The position numbers were made by a program, and so were the translations under genes. Below the pieces are notes generated by a model. It ran no database searches. It saw only the letters and a list, made by a program, of their open reading frames with translations, and was not told the origin of the DNA. This document shows, piece after piece, positions 26,432 to 35,669 of a DNA stretch of 64,000 nucleotides. Every line of letters begins with the position of its first letter. Within the stretch, counting starts at the first letter, position 1. This DNA is from an uncultured Commensalibacter sp. GTDB taxonomy: Bacteria > Pseudomonadota > Alphaproteobacteria > Acetobacterales > Acetobacteraceae. The DNA is taken from contig CAMPDW010000004.1 of the NCBI GenBank assembly GCA_946699565.1, positions 80,234 through 144,233 on the forward strand, given 5' to 3'.

Positions 26432-26442
26432 AGGATGTAAAG

Positions 26443-27321
26443 ATGACAATTTTCGTCATTGGTGGTCAACATGGACAATTGGCAGAATCTTTGCGGAATT
26501 TGAAAGATGAACGTTTACATTTTGTTGGGCGTCCTGTTTTTGATTTTACAAAACAAGAAACAATCGCAAGTTTTTTTAAAAAATATAAACTTTCTTTAAT
26601 TATCAATACTGCTGCTTGGACCGCTGTTGATGCCGCCGAAGATCATAAAGAAGAGGTCTATCTTGTTAATAAAGATGGCCCTGCTTATCTTGCGAAACTG
26701 TGTGCAGAATATCATGTTCCATTAATTCATGTTTCAACGGATTATGTTTTTTCGGGTGATAAGCATTCTCCTTATATTGAAACAGATCCTGTTTCTCCTA
26801 AAACGGTATATGGGGTTAGTAAAGCAGCGGGGGAGGTGGCGATTTTAAAAGCACAATCTCATTCTATTATTTTACGGACGGCATGGGTATATTCTGCACA
26901 TGGAAAAAATTTTGTTCGTACTATGATTAATGCTGGAGCTAAAAATCATTCGCTTCGTGTTGTAGGGGATCAAAAAGGTAATCCTACATGTTCTGATGAT
27001 TTGGCTTGGGCAATTATGGAAATTGTTAACCAGATTATTGGAAAAAAATGGAACAACCATTGGAGCGGTATTTATCATGCTGTTGGGACGGGGGATGCGA
27101 CGTGGTATGACTTGGCTGTTTACTCGTTAGAGCAAGCGGAAAAATATGGTCAGAAAATGCCTACTGTTATTGCCATTCAAACAAAAGAGTGGCCTACTCC
27201 AGCAAAAAGACCTCAAGATTCGAGATTAAATACAGATAAGCTTGATAAAATATTTGGTATTCGTTTACCTGATTGGCATAAAAGTGTTGAGAAAGTAGTT
27301 CAAAGGATTTTTGCTATATAA
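26443..27321 (+). CDS. rfbD: dTDP-4-dehydrorhamnose reductase RfbD
   Basis: Last step of dTDP-L-rhamnose synthesis. Short-chain reductase with the GGQHGQLAESL nucleotide loop at about residues 7-17, NTAAWTAVDAAED near 56-68, STDYVFSG near 94-101 and catalytic YGVSKAAGE near 120-128. An in-frame ATG at 26413 lies inside rfbC; ATG 26443 has AAGGATG upstream and gives 292 aa, as expected. Its last 22 bp overlap the remnant of a pseudouridine synthase gene on the other strand. Confidence 0.93.
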   Translation: MTIFVIGGQHGQLAESLRNLKDERLHFVGRPVFDFTKQETIASFFKKYKLSLIINTAAWTAVDAAEDHKEEVYLVNKDGPAYLAKLCAEYHVPLIHVSTDYVFSGDKHSPYIETDPVSPKTVYGVSKAAGEVAILKAQSHSIILRTAWVYSAHGKNFVRTMINAGAKNHSLRVVGDQKGNPTCSDDLAWAIMEIVNQIIGKKWNNHWSGIYHAVGTGDATWYDLAVYSLEQAEKYGQKMPTVIAIQTKEWPTPAKRPQDSRLNTDKLDKIFGIRLPDWHKSVEKVVQRIFAI

Positions 27322-27834
27322 ATATGAAGAAATGTGGATAATAATTTTGCCATATGTAAAGTCAAGGATACCGTTGCTGAAATTGTTGGATGCATATTAA
27401 GTATCAAAGATCGACTAAGTAATTGTAAAGAAGTTGGTTTGTGTTTAGGATTTCTATAGATATGATCTCCTATAATAGGATAATCCAGAATAGCACAATG
27501 ATCTCTGGCTTGATAAATTTTTCCTGTCAATAAATTAAGTTCAAATAAGCTATACGTATTGCTGGTTTTCAATAATTTCTATCTTGTTTTTGCAATTTTG
27601 TCCTTGGCGATTAGTTATCATTTGTTGGTGATGATTTCGACTGATTCTTAAAAATGGTTTATCGATAAATCCTTCGCTTAACTCATGTTTTCCTTTAACA
27701 ACAGCCTAATAGATTTTATAAATCTTGTGATGGGTAAAACAGGTCTGTGCATTAATTAAAGTTTGTTTACGTAAAGCGATTAGTAAATATCCTGCTGTAT
27801 CCTGATCTAAAACGATGTACAAGCTAAGGGTCAT
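27300..27834 (-). pseudogene. Decayed RluA-family pseudouridine synthase
   Basis: Reading the minus strand from 27834, the frame gives LYIVLDQDTAGYLLIA, which matches the family catalytic block HRLDxDTSGLLLxA with the catalytic Asp kept but the preceding His-Arg lost. KIYKIY then runs into TAG (27708-27706) where intact enzymes continue xALVxG. Further on EGFIDKPFLRI and KNKIEIIENQQYV continue in that frame. The frame then shifts by one base to LFELNLLTGKIYQARDH and DYPIIGDHIYRNP, the equivalents of LxTGRTHQIRVH and HPxxGDxxYG. The 90-residue open frame at 27300-27572 is therefore a fragment, not a gene. The N-terminal S4-like part is missing. The 155 bp beyond 27834 hold nothing clear. Confidence 0.85.
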
Positions 27835-27989
27835 TTTTTCGTTTAGATAAAAGAGGAAAATAATCTTCGATGGAAAGTATATTCTTTTTTTCTGAAATAA
27901 ATAGGCATTTCAGTCGACTTATTTATTGTTAGATAATAATTATTTTGAAAAAGAATTTGAAAGGAAAGCAAAGGAATAGATTAACTTTT

Positions 27990-30659
27990 TTATTCTGACC
28001 TTTTGATAAGGATTTCTCGTTTACCAACGTGGTTGGCAGGACTTACGATATGTTCTTTTTCCATTTGTTCAATAATTTTTGCAGCTCGGTTATAACCTAT
28101 TGAAAGATGGCGTTGAATAAATGAAGTAGAAGCTTTTCCTTCTCGTAAGACAAGGTTAATAGCTTGATTATACAGTTCGTCCGTATTATTGCTAGAACGT
28201 CCGTTGTTATTGTCTTCTACTGGATCAACGGTAACATCTTCAACGTAAATAGGCTCCCCTTGTTTACGTAAATGTTGAACAATTCTGTCAACTTCCTCAT
28301 CAGAAACAAAAGGACCATGGACGCGTTTAATACGTCCTCCAGCTTGCATAAAAAGCATATCTCCTTGTCCAAGTAGTTGTTCTGCTCCCTGTTCACCAAG
28401 GATAGTACGGCTATCAAATTTACTTATAACTTGAAAAGAGATACGGGTTGGAAAGTTTGCTTTAATTGTGCCTGTAATAACATCCACGGAAGGGCGTTGG
28501 GTCGCCATAATGACGTGAATTCCTGCTGCACGGGCCATCTGGGCAAGACGTTGGACTGCTGCTTCAATTTCTTTACCAGCAACCATCATCAAATCCGCCA
28601 TTTCATCAATCACAACAACAATATAGGGAAAATGTTCCAATGGAATTTGCTGTTCTTCAAAAGTTGGTTTTCCAGTTTCAGAGTCAAATCCTGTTTGTAT
28701 TCTTCGGGTCATAACTTTGCTTTGATTTTTTGCATTAGCAATACGTTGGTTATAACCATCAATATTTCTTACTCCTAATTGTGACATCAGGCGATAGCGT
28801 CGCTCCATTTCTCTTACTGCCCATTTCAAGGCGGATAAAGCCTTGTGCGGGTCCGTAACAACAGGGGTTAAAAGATGTGGTATTCCTTCATAGACAGAAA
28901 GTTCTAGCATTTTTGGATCAATAAGGATTAATCGGCATTCATCTGGGGATAAACGATATAAAAGTGATAAAATCATTGCATTAACCCCTACGGATTTACC
29001 AGAACCTGTTGTTCCTGCAATCAAAAGATGGGGCATTTTTGCGAGGTTGGCATAAATAGGTTCACCAAAAATATTTTTACCCAAGGCAAGACATAAACGC
29101 GCGGTGTTTCTATGCCAATTTTCAGTATTAAGTAATTCTGAAAAATAAACAATTTCCCGAACATTATTGGGGACTTCTATTCCGATAATGTTTCGACCGG
29201 GAACTGTTGCGATGCGGACAGATATAACGGAAAGAGATCGGGCAATATCATCAGAAAGTCCAATAACGCGGGCAGAACGAATGCCTGGTGCGGGCTCCAA
29301 TTCATATAAGGTTACAACAGGTCCGTGTAAAATATTGCCAATGGTTCCCTTAACCCCATAATCATCTAAAATGGTTTCTAACATTCTGGCATTTGCATGC
29401 AACATTTCAGGGGTTGGTTTATTGTTATTTTGTGATGAACTTGGTTGTTTCAGCAAGGAGAGTGGAGGAAACGACCAGGCGTTATCAGTTTGATCATTAA
29501 ATGATGGAGGGGGTGAATTCTCTAAAAAATGTTCTTTAAGGGGTCTATGTAAAAGTGAAAAAATCCCTTTATGCTGTTTTACAGGAATATTGTTTTTTTC
29601 TTCAGATTGATTGATCAATCGATCTTCATGATATTCAAGTTGTTCAGTTGGTTCGGATAAAGGGTTTAAAGATTTTTTATTTTTTTCTAGTGCTGGGACA
29701 ATATTATTGGAATCGAATAAAGATGGTGGTATTGAATTTGTATAATCTTTTTGAATTTGTTTTTGATCATCATTTGGATTGAAAATTGGGGTATTATCAG
29801 GGGCTAGAACAGAAGGTTTCTGTTTTTGGACGTAAGGTTGGATTGCTTGTGTCGTTGCTCTTATAGAATTCTGATAAGAAGGCGGTGTGTATTCCTGTTC
29901 TTGGAGGCTGTTAGGGTCAGATTTAAAAGGAGACTGATTATAGTTACGCGGGAGCGTGTTATATAAATTTTGCGTGTAAGGGTCGGATTCAGATTGGACA
30001 GGTTTTTGTTTCGTGCGTAAAGTATAATAAAAAAATTGAAAGATTTTTCTGAAAAAACCTATAATTTTCTTCCATTCTTGTTTCGATAGTCCCATAGTTA
30101 AGGGGATTAGGAGTAAACAAAAAATACCACCCAAAATCCAGATCAGGATTTTACCCATAAAACCAAGCGTATCTTGTGCTGCAATTAAAGATGTTTTTGC
30201 AATGACAAAACCAATTGATCCCCCTAAACCTGGAGGAGTTACAAAAGCTGGAATAGTTTTGCCTGAAAATAAGATAATCGTTGCGACGATTAGGGCCGAA
30301 ATAACAGGAATAGCAATCATCATTGCAATAAATCGAATAATTATTCCTTTTAAATATTGGAATCGGATAATACGCCATCCCCATGCAATAAAAACAAGAA
30401 TAGGGAAAAAACTGGCTATGCCAACCCATTGAATTAGAAGATCTGAAATATGGGAACCAATATAACCCAATAAATTTGTTGGAGGCTGGTTGGAAGATGT
30501 ATTAAAGGATGGATCTGATGGGTTGTAACTTATGAGAGAAAGCATAAGTAATAAAGCAAAAACCCATAAAATCCAGCCGCTTAATTGAATCAACCTTTTA
30601 CTGAATGAAGATTGAAATTTTGTAGAAGTGTTTTTTTCAATTCTATTCTGGTTAGTCAC
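27990..30659 (-). CDS. ftsK: DNA translocase FtsK
   Basis: Septal DNA pump of 889 aa that clears and dimer-resolves chromosome termini at division. The N-terminal 200 residues carry about four membrane helices. A low-complexity Pro/Gln/Asn linker (about 210-430) follows. The motor has Walker A GTTGSGKSVGVN near residue 550 and Walker B VVVIDEMADLMM near 685. The C-terminal gamma winged helix (near 825-889) has EGKASTSFIQRHLSIGYNRAA, seen as TSFIQRHLSIGYNRAAKI, which reads KOPS sequences. It lies downstream of rsmD on the same strand with a 70-bp gap. Confidence 0.94.
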   Translation of the reverse strand: MTNQNRIEKNTSTKFQSSFSKRLIQLSGWILWVFALLLMLSLISYNPSDPSFNTSSNQPPTNLLGYIGSHISDLLIQWVGIASFFPILVFIAWGWRIIRFQYLKGIIIRFIAMMIAIPVISALIVATIILFSGKTIPAFVTPPGLGGSIGFVIAKTSLIAAQDTLGFMGKILIWILGGIFCLLLIPLTMGLSKQEWKKIIGFFRKIFQFFYYTLRTKQKPVQSESDPYTQNLYNTLPRNYNQSPFKSDPNSLQEQEYTPPSYQNSIRATTQAIQPYVQKQKPSVLAPDNTPIFNPNDDQKQIQKDYTNSIPPSLFDSNNIVPALEKNKKSLNPLSEPTEQLEYHEDRLINQSEEKNNIPVKQHKGIFSLLHRPLKEHFLENSPPPSFNDQTDNAWSFPPLSLLKQPSSSQNNNKPTPEMLHANARMLETILDDYGVKGTIGNILHGPVVTLYELEPAPGIRSARVIGLSDDIARSLSVISVRIATVPGRNIIGIEVPNNVREIVYFSELLNTENWHRNTARLCLALGKNIFGEPIYANLAKMPHLLIAGTTGSGKSVGVNAMILSLLYRLSPDECRLILIDPKMLELSVYEGIPHLLTPVVTDPHKALSALKWAVREMERRYRLMSQLGVRNIDGYNQRIANAKNQSKVMTRRIQTGFDSETGKPTFEEQQIPLEHFPYIVVVIDEMADLMMVAGKEIEAAVQRLAQMARAAGIHVIMATQRPSVDVITGTIKANFPTRISFQVISKFDSRTILGEQGAEQLLGQGDMLFMQAGGRIKRVHGPFVSDEEVDRIVQHLRKQGEPIYVEDVTVDPVEDNNNGRSSNNTDELYNQAINLVLREGKASTSFIQRHLSIGYNRAAKIIEQMEKEHIVSPANHVGKREILIKRSE

Positions 30660-30729
30660 AGTAATTATCCAAATTCTTATAAGGTTTATTGGTTTTGATG
30701 GATTAATAAAATAAAGAAATATCCTTTTT

Positions 30730-31287
30730 TTATTTGTTTTTTCTCCAAATCTTTAGACATGTATTTTTAAATCTTCGTTCGGTTAGCAACGCATACGTAT
30801 CCTTTAACACAAGATTTTCATCATGTGCAATTTCTGTGATAATGATTGATTGTAAGGAAAGCCAATGTTTATTTTCTAGGACAGAAAGAGATTGAAGTAT
30901 TAGATTTTGTCGATAGGGTGGATCTAGGAAAATAAGTTGACAAGGAAATTTAGCCATTGGAATGGCAAGATAGTTTTCGTAAATTACACTATTAGAAATG
31001 CTATGGCAATGATGAAGATTTTTTTCTAGGACTTGACGTGTTGATTTATTTTTTTCACAAAAATAGGCTTTTTGGGCTCCACGAGATAAAGCTTCGATAC
31101 CCAGAGCACCCGTACCGGCAAAAACGTCAAAAATAATACTATCTTGTATAAGTTGATATCCGCCCCATTTCGCATGGAGTAAAATATCAAATAAGGTTTG
31201 TCTCACTCTATCCGCGGTGGGGCGTGTTTCTAGTCCAGTGGGTGTATGAAGTTGAGTTCCTTTATAATGACCAGCAATGATCCGCAT
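30730..31287 (-). CDS. rsmD: 16S rRNA guanine(966)-N2 methyltransferase RsmD
   Basis: SAM-dependent rRNA methyltransferase. The start MRIIAGHYKG is family-typical, with RPTADRVRQTLFDIL at residues 22-36, the SAM loop VFAGTGALGIEALSRGA near 55-71 and catalytic DPPY at 122-125. Length 185 aa is normal. It begins 4 bp after the pseudouridine synthase stops, so the two rRNA-modifying genes form one unit. Confidence 0.9.
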   Translation of the reverse strand: MRIIAGHYKGTQLHTPTGLETRPTADRVRQTLFDILLHAKWGGYQLIQDSIIFDVFAGTGALGIEALSRGAQKAYFCEKNKSTRQVLEKNLHHCHSISNSVIYENYLAIPMAKFPCQLIFLDPPYRQNLILQSLSVLENKHWLSLQSIIITEIAHDENLVLKDTYALLTERRFKNTCLKIWRKNK

Positions 31288-31291
31288 AAAT

Positions 31292-32068
31292 TTAGTTTTT
31301 TCCAGTAGGAGTTGTCAATTTACCGATTTGTTCTTTGAGAGCCTTTCTAGTAACTTCATCGATCGCATTTTTGGGTAGGGAACCTAATTGAAAAGGACCA
31401 TAGGCAATACGGATTAAACGATTAACTTGTAGATCAAAATGTTGCATAATGCGTCTTATTTCACGGTTTCGTCCTTCTTGTAAAGAAACAGTGAGCCAAG
31501 TATTTATCCCTTTTTGTGAATCGATTTTAGCGATAATAGGGGCGTAGCGTATTCTCTTTATTGTAATGCCGTTTTTTAATTGATCCAATTTATCTTGAAC
31601 AATTGTACCAAATACACGAACACGATAACGGCGGATCCAATGATTGGATGGTAATTCTAATTGACGGGCTAAATGACCATTATTTGTTAAAAGAAGTAAA
31701 CCTTCACTATTAAGATCTAAACGTCCAATACTTATTACACGAGGCATTGTTGTCGGAAGAGAATTAAAAACTGTTGGACGGCCCTCTGGATCTTTATGTG
31801 TGGTTATTAATCCGACAGGTTTATGATAACGCCAAAGACGTGGTTGTTCTTTAAATGAAATAAGTTTGCCGTTAACTTGAATATGATCTGTATCTTTCAC
31901 AAAAGTAGCAGGTTGCATAACTTTTTGATGATTAAGAAAGACTTTACCTTCAACAATAAGTTTTTCAACATTTCTTCTCGAGGCTATACCTGCACGTGCA
32001 AGCCATTTAGCGATACGTTCACCTTTCAAAGAAGATAGGGTTGAAGCGTTAGAGTTTTGTTTGGGCAT
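31292..32068 (-). CDS. rluB: RsuA/RluB-family pseudouridine synthase
   Basis: rRNA pseudouridine synthase. An N-terminal S4 RNA-binding domain is visible (RIAKWLARAGIASRRNVEKLI, seen as KWLARAGIASRR near residues 21-32 and GKVFLNHQKV at 41-50). The catalytic block GRLDLNSEGLLLLTNNG has Asp118. LQEGRNREIRRI near 198-209 is the second family motif. Of the RsuA/RluB/RluE/RluF group, RluB (23S U2605) is the usual annotation at this length (258 aa) but is not proven. Its ATG lies 20 bp inside the upstream amidotransferase-like gene. Confidence 0.85.
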   Translation of the reverse strand: MPKQNSNASTLSSLKGERIAKWLARAGIASRRNVEKLIVEGKVFLNHQKVMQPATFVKDTDHIQVNGKLISFKEQPRLWRYHKPVGLITTHKDPEGRPTVFNSLPTTMPRVISIGRLDLNSEGLLLLTNNGHLARQLELPSNHWIRRYRVRVFGTIVQDKLDQLKNGITIKRIRYAPIIAKIDSQKGINTWLTVSLQEGRNREIRRIMQHFDLQVNRLIRIAYGPFQLGSLPKNAIDEVTRKALKEQIGKLTTPTGKN

Positions 32069-32771
32069 AAATTTTGGCCTTGATGATTAATGCTGAAAAT
32101 AATTTACGATCGGTATAATCAACTACAAATTCAGGATGCCATTGTACACCAATAAAAAAATCCTTTGAAGGATCTTCAATTGCTTCAATGCAATTATCTT
32201 CAGCTATAGCACTGATTAGTCCATATCCTGAAGATTTAATTCTTTTGTAATGAAAGGAATTAACTATCCACTTTGTACGTTGAGTTAAGGTGTATAAAAG
32301 ACTTTGAGGTTGAAGTTTAATCGAATGACTTCCTTGGTATGGTGGGTTGATTTGCATATGGGGAAGGCTGTTTGGATATTCAGTTTGAAGATCACTGTAG
32401 AGCTCGCCTTGTAGAAAAAGAGTCATAAAATGCATTCCATCTGCAATGGCTAAAATAGGGATATTTTTATCCCAACAAATTTGAAGTAAATTATATTCAA
32501 AAGGATTATGTTGAAGCGCAATATTTACGGATTCTGGTGAAAAAATAGAAGAATCAATTTTATAAAGAATAATTCCATCTAGCTTTTCTATAATAGGAGG
32601 AATATTTTTTTTGTTTATTGTTGGAATACCAACGGGTATGCCTCCAGCTTCAAGAACTGATGTTTTCAAATTCTTACTGAGTGTATAAGAAGGAATAAAG
32701 TGATTATCTATAAAAGATGTATTGTTATCATCTAAAGTAATTCCGATTAGAGGGGGGGAAGAATTTGTCAT
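32049..32771 (-). CDS. Class I glutamine amidotransferase-like protein (PuuD/C26 type), catalytic Cys missing
   Basis: 240 aa with the overall plan of gamma-glutamyl-GABA hydrolases (peptidase C26). The nucleophile elbow, normally ICRGxQ, here reads IADGMH: residue 110 is Ala where the Cys should be. The upstream GG(D/S) oxyanion segment after DGIIL is also lost (LYKIDSS). The His and Glu of the triad survive in GVQWHPEF (H212, E214), and the EAIED segment before it is normal. The frame is intact with no stops, so it is not simply dead DNA. Loss of amidase activity with retained fold is the inference. It overlaps the following gene by 20 bp. Confidence 0.75.
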   Translation of the reverse strand: MTNSSPPLIGITLDDNNTSFIDNHFIPSYTLSKNLKTSVLEAGGIPVGIPTINKKNIPPIIEKLDGIILYKIDSSIFSPESVNIALQHNPFEYNLLQICWDKNIPILAIADGMHFMTLFLQGELYSDLQTEYPNSLPHMQINPPYQGSHSIKLQPQSLLYTLTQRTKWIVNSFHYKRIKSSGYGLISAIAEDNCIEAIEDPSKDFFIGVQWHPEFVVDYTDRKLFSALIIKAKIYAQTKL

Positions 32772-32948
32772 GAGGATAATGTAATGTGTAAGAGCTAAGA
32801 ATTATGAAACGGGATGCATGTGTTTTAATAAAGAAAAGTTATCTTTGTCAAAATATCTTTTGATTTTTTGTTAAATTGTTTTTTTAATTTAGATAAAACA
32901 TTGTAAATTAGCAATTTTATTTACCTAATTTGAGCATAATAAAGCTGT

Positions 32949-33413
32949 ATGACGTTGCATCATAAACAATCATATTGGAAGATGGATCAGGCCCTTTATC
33001 TTGCTGAAAAAGCTTTTGAAAACGGCGAAGTTCCAGTAGGTGCTCTTCTTTTGTCACCAGATCATAAGGTGTTTGCTCGAGCATTTAATCAGGTCGAAAC
33101 CTTACAAAATCCATTTGCTCATGCTGAAATGCTTGTTTTGGATGAAGCATGTCGTAAAATTAAAAGTAAACGATTGCTGGAATATAGTTTGGTTGTAACT
33201 CTAGAACCATGCCTTATGTGTGCGGCGGCGGCAATGAACGCCCGTGTTAAAAGGATTATTTTTGGGGCTTATGATCCGAAAGGTGGGGGGATTGAACATG
33301 GGGCAAGGATCTTTTCTCGTCAACAGACCTTATATTATCCAGAAATTATTGGAGGTATTCAAGAACAATATTGCCAAAAACTATTGAGAAAATTTTTTAT
33401 CCAATTACGATAG
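32949..33413 (+). CDS. tadA: tRNA-specific adenosine deaminase TadA
   Basis: Converts A34 to inosine in tRNA-Arg(ACG). Zinc-deaminase motifs are HAE (His58, catalytic Glu60) and PCLMC (Cys88, Cys91). The flanking NGEVPVGALL at 25-34 and NPFAHAEM at 54-61 are TadA-typical, as is MNARVKRIIFGAYDPKGG near 96-113. Length is 154 aa. The ATG at 32949 lacks a clear Shine-Dalgarno sequence. Divergent from the amidotransferase-like gene across 177 bp. Confidence 0.9.
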   Translation: MTLHHKQSYWKMDQALYLAEKAFENGEVPVGALLLSPDHKVFARAFNQVETLQNPFAHAEMLVLDEACRKIKSKRLLEYSLVVTLEPCLMCAAAAMNARVKRIIFGAYDPKGGGIEHGARIFSRQQTLYYPEIIGGIQEQYCQKLLRKFFIQLR

Positions 33414-33505
33414 AATTTATCAATTTTTGCCATAATTTCTTATCATATTAAATTAATTCTTAAATAATTAAAAATATGAAAATGAGCTTATAAGTGAGGA
33501 ATCCA

Positions 33506-35056
33506 ATGGATAATAATTTAAAAAAGAGACCAATTTTTTCCAAAAGGTTAATTTTAATAAATGGAAAAAAAATTAAACAAGGATTTTTTGCCTCTCTTTT
33601 TTTAGGAAGTTCAATAGGAGGTTTTTATTCCGCTCATGCAACTGATTTGTTGAAAGACCATTCTGATGCAATTAAACCTATTACTTCAACGCAAAATTTA
33701 CCTAATTTCGTTAATTTAGTAAAACAGGTTAAACCAGCTGTTGTATCTATTACTTCTCATGTTGTGATTGGTGATAATGACAATTCGATGATGGAAAATT
33801 TCTCGAATAGAGGTGATGATATGTCACCTTTTCCTTTTCTTTTCCCTTTCCCAATGTTTCCTCAACAAATGCCTAAACAAGTTGCCGAGGCACGTGGATC
33901 TGGATTTATCATCTCTCCCGATGGTTATATTGTAACGAATAATCATGTTGTTAAAGGTGCAAAAAAAATAATTATAACTTTGGAAACGGGAGCCAAGTAT
34001 CAAGCTAAAGTTATAGGTCGTGATTCAAAGACGGATCTCGCTTTATTAAAAATCCAATCTGAAAAACCTCTGCCTTTTATTCAACTTGGGGATTCAAATG
34101 GGATTGAGCCTGGGGAGTGGGTTATTGCTGTTGGCGATCCATATGGATTGGGGGGCACGGTAACAGCGGGTATTGTATCGGCCCGAGGTAGAGATATTGG
34201 TGATACACCTTATGATTCATTTATTCAGGTTGATGCACCGATCAATAGAGGGAATTCAGGAGGTCCTCTTTTTTCTCAGGATGGTAAAGTTATTGGCGTG
34301 AATACAGCGATTCTGTCGCCATCGGGCGGATCCATTGGTATTGGTTTTGCTATTCCATCTAACACTGTCAAAAATATTGTGACTCAATTAGAGAAAACTG
34401 GTCATGTTACACGGGGTTATTTGGGGATTATGGGCCAAGTTATTACTCCTTCGATGGTAAAAACATTGAAGTTGCCCCCTTCTAATCATGGAATTCCGCC
34501 TTCGGGTGTATTGATTGCTTCTATTGCATCAAACAGTCCGGCTGAAAAAGCACAATTAAAGATTGGTGATGTGATTCTTTCATTAAATGACAAAAAAATT
34601 GAAAATCCAAGGGACCTGGCTAATCAAGTTGCTGCAATCGTACCAGGAACAATGATTAATTTACATATTTCAAGAGATGGGACTGCAAAGGATATTAAAG
34701 TCCAAGTTGGTAATTTGAGCGAAGATATAAAAAATAAAAAAGCATCTTTACAAAATCCTGGAAGTTTTGGTGTATCATTATCATCATTAACGCCAGAAAT
34801 AAGACAACAGGCTGGTATTGATGATAAAATTAAGGGTGTTATTATTTCCTCACTTAAAAATGATTCACCTGCAGATCACGCAGGTTTACAGGTTGGTGAT
34901 GTGATTGCATCCGTAAATAATCGTGATGTTGATAAACCTGAAATAGCAGATAGCTTAATCAGTTCATCTTTAAAAACAGATAAAACTGTTTTGTTAAGAA
35001 TTTTACGAGATGGGCAACCTTTGTTTATTGCTGTTACGCTTGGGGATAATAATTAA
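33506..35056 (+). CDS. degP: Periplasmic serine protease, HtrA/DegP family
   Basis: Periplasmic protein quality-control protease. The start region has a basic stretch and a hydrophobic segment ending near residue 46 (SAHA), an unusually long Sec signal. The trypsin-like domain has His147 (NNHVVKG), Asp177 (KTDLALLKI) and Ser251 (GNSGGPL). Two PDZ domains follow (about 295-400 and 415-510), with GVLIASIASNSPAEKAQL and GVIISSLKNDSPADHAGL as their cores. GTG 33494 is in frame but ATG 33506 has GAGGA ideally placed; this gives 516 aa. DegQ or MucD would be equivalent names. Confidence 0.88.
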   Translation: MDNNLKKRPIFSKRLILINGKKIKQGFFASLFLGSSIGGFYSAHATDLLKDHSDAIKPITSTQNLPNFVNLVKQVKPAVVSITSHVVIGDNDNSMMENFSNRGDDMSPFPFLFPFPMFPQQMPKQVAEARGSGFIISPDGYIVTNNHVVKGAKKIIITLETGAKYQAKVIGRDSKTDLALLKIQSEKPLPFIQLGDSNGIEPGEWVIAVGDPYGLGGTVTAGIVSARGRDIGDTPYDSFIQVDAPINRGNSGGPLFSQDGKVIGVNTAILSPSGGSIGIGFAIPSNTVKNIVTQLEKTGHVTRGYLGIMGQVITPSMVKTLKLPPSNHGIPPSGVLIASIASNSPAEKAQLKIGDVILSLNDKKIENPRDLANQVAAIVPGTMINLHISRDGTAKDIKVQVGNLSEDIKNKKASLQNPGSFGVSLSSLTPEIRQQAGIDDKIKGVIISSLKNDSPADHAGLQVGDVIASVNNRDVDKPEIADSLISSSLKTDKTVLLRILRDGQPLFIAVTLGDNN

Positions 35057-35069
35057 AGGTTTGGATAGT

Positions 35070-35099
35070 AAAGAAATGAATTAATATATTCATTTCTTT
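35070..35099 (+). terminator. Hairpin after degP, possible terminator
   Basis: A perfect 12-bp stem, AAAGAAATGAAT (35070-35081) with ATTCATTTCTTT (35088-35099), and a 6-nt loop, 14 bp after the degP stop. The stem is AT-rich and no separate T-run follows, so termination may be weak. Confidence 0.45.
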
Positions 35100-35188
35100 G
35101 AGATTTAATAAGAGAATTAATTAAAGAAGTATTTTATTTTGTTTATATGGAATATTGATATATTTTCTGTTTTATTAGAGTAAAACCA

Positions 35189-35577
35189 ATGATTAATTCA
35201 ATTATGATGGTTAGTGTTGGAGGTGCTTTAGGGTGTCTGTTGTGATGGTGGTTGGGAATTGTTTTTGAACGCTATATTTCCTTATTTACCGCTGAGAACA
35301 TTAGCTGCTAATTGTTTGGCTGGATATTTTATTGGTATTGCAATGGCAATTTGTATTATTGTTCCAACGTTATTACCTTGGTGATTATTCGTCATAACGG
35401 GATTTTTAGGCGGACTGTCAACTTTTTCTTTCTTTGTCTGCTGAAATTGTAATTTTCTTACAAGAAGGTCGTCTTTTTTGGGTTGGTATGACCATTTTGA
35501 TCCATCTTATTTGTACAAATGGATTAATTTTACTAGGAATTACAACTATTTATATAATAAAATTGTGTTTAAATTGA
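35189..35577 (+). pseudogene. crcB: Broken CrcB/Fluc fluoride channel gene
   Basis: From ATG 35189 the frame reads SVGGALGCLL then TGA then WWLGIVFERYISLF. A shift of frame gives TLAANCLAGYFIGIAMA, then PW, a second TGA and LFVITGFLGGLSTFSFF. A second shift gives SAEIVIFLQEGRLFWVG through to TGA at the end. These pieces, in order, are the CrcB hallmarks: GGxxGxxxR, TLxxNxxGxFxxG, GFxGGxTTFSTFxxE. Two in-frame stops and two frameshifts show inactivation; both stops fit CGA to TGA changes. CrcB exports fluoride. No fluoride-riboswitch-like sequence was seen upstream. Confidence 0.88.
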
Positions 35578-35669
35578 TTATTTTAAATTCATTTTACTTG
35601 CTTTTAATCATTGAAAAAATTCAGTAAGTTTATTAAAATTTAAGGTTTTTCTAAAAGGATATAAGAACA

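Noticed and set aside
27300-27572. 90-codon open frame as a separate small gene
   Set aside because: Its residues match the C-terminal third of RluA-type synthases, and upstream pieces of the same gene are recognisable in a broken frame.
35100-35188. Fluoride riboswitch in front of the crcB remnant
   Set aside because: No GC-rich pseudoknot-forming leader motif is present; the sequence is almost all A and T.
35189-35577. TGA read as Trp, which would remove two stops in the crcB region
   Set aside because: TGA ends intact genes here such as narJ and rfbB, and the region also needs two frameshifts to be read.
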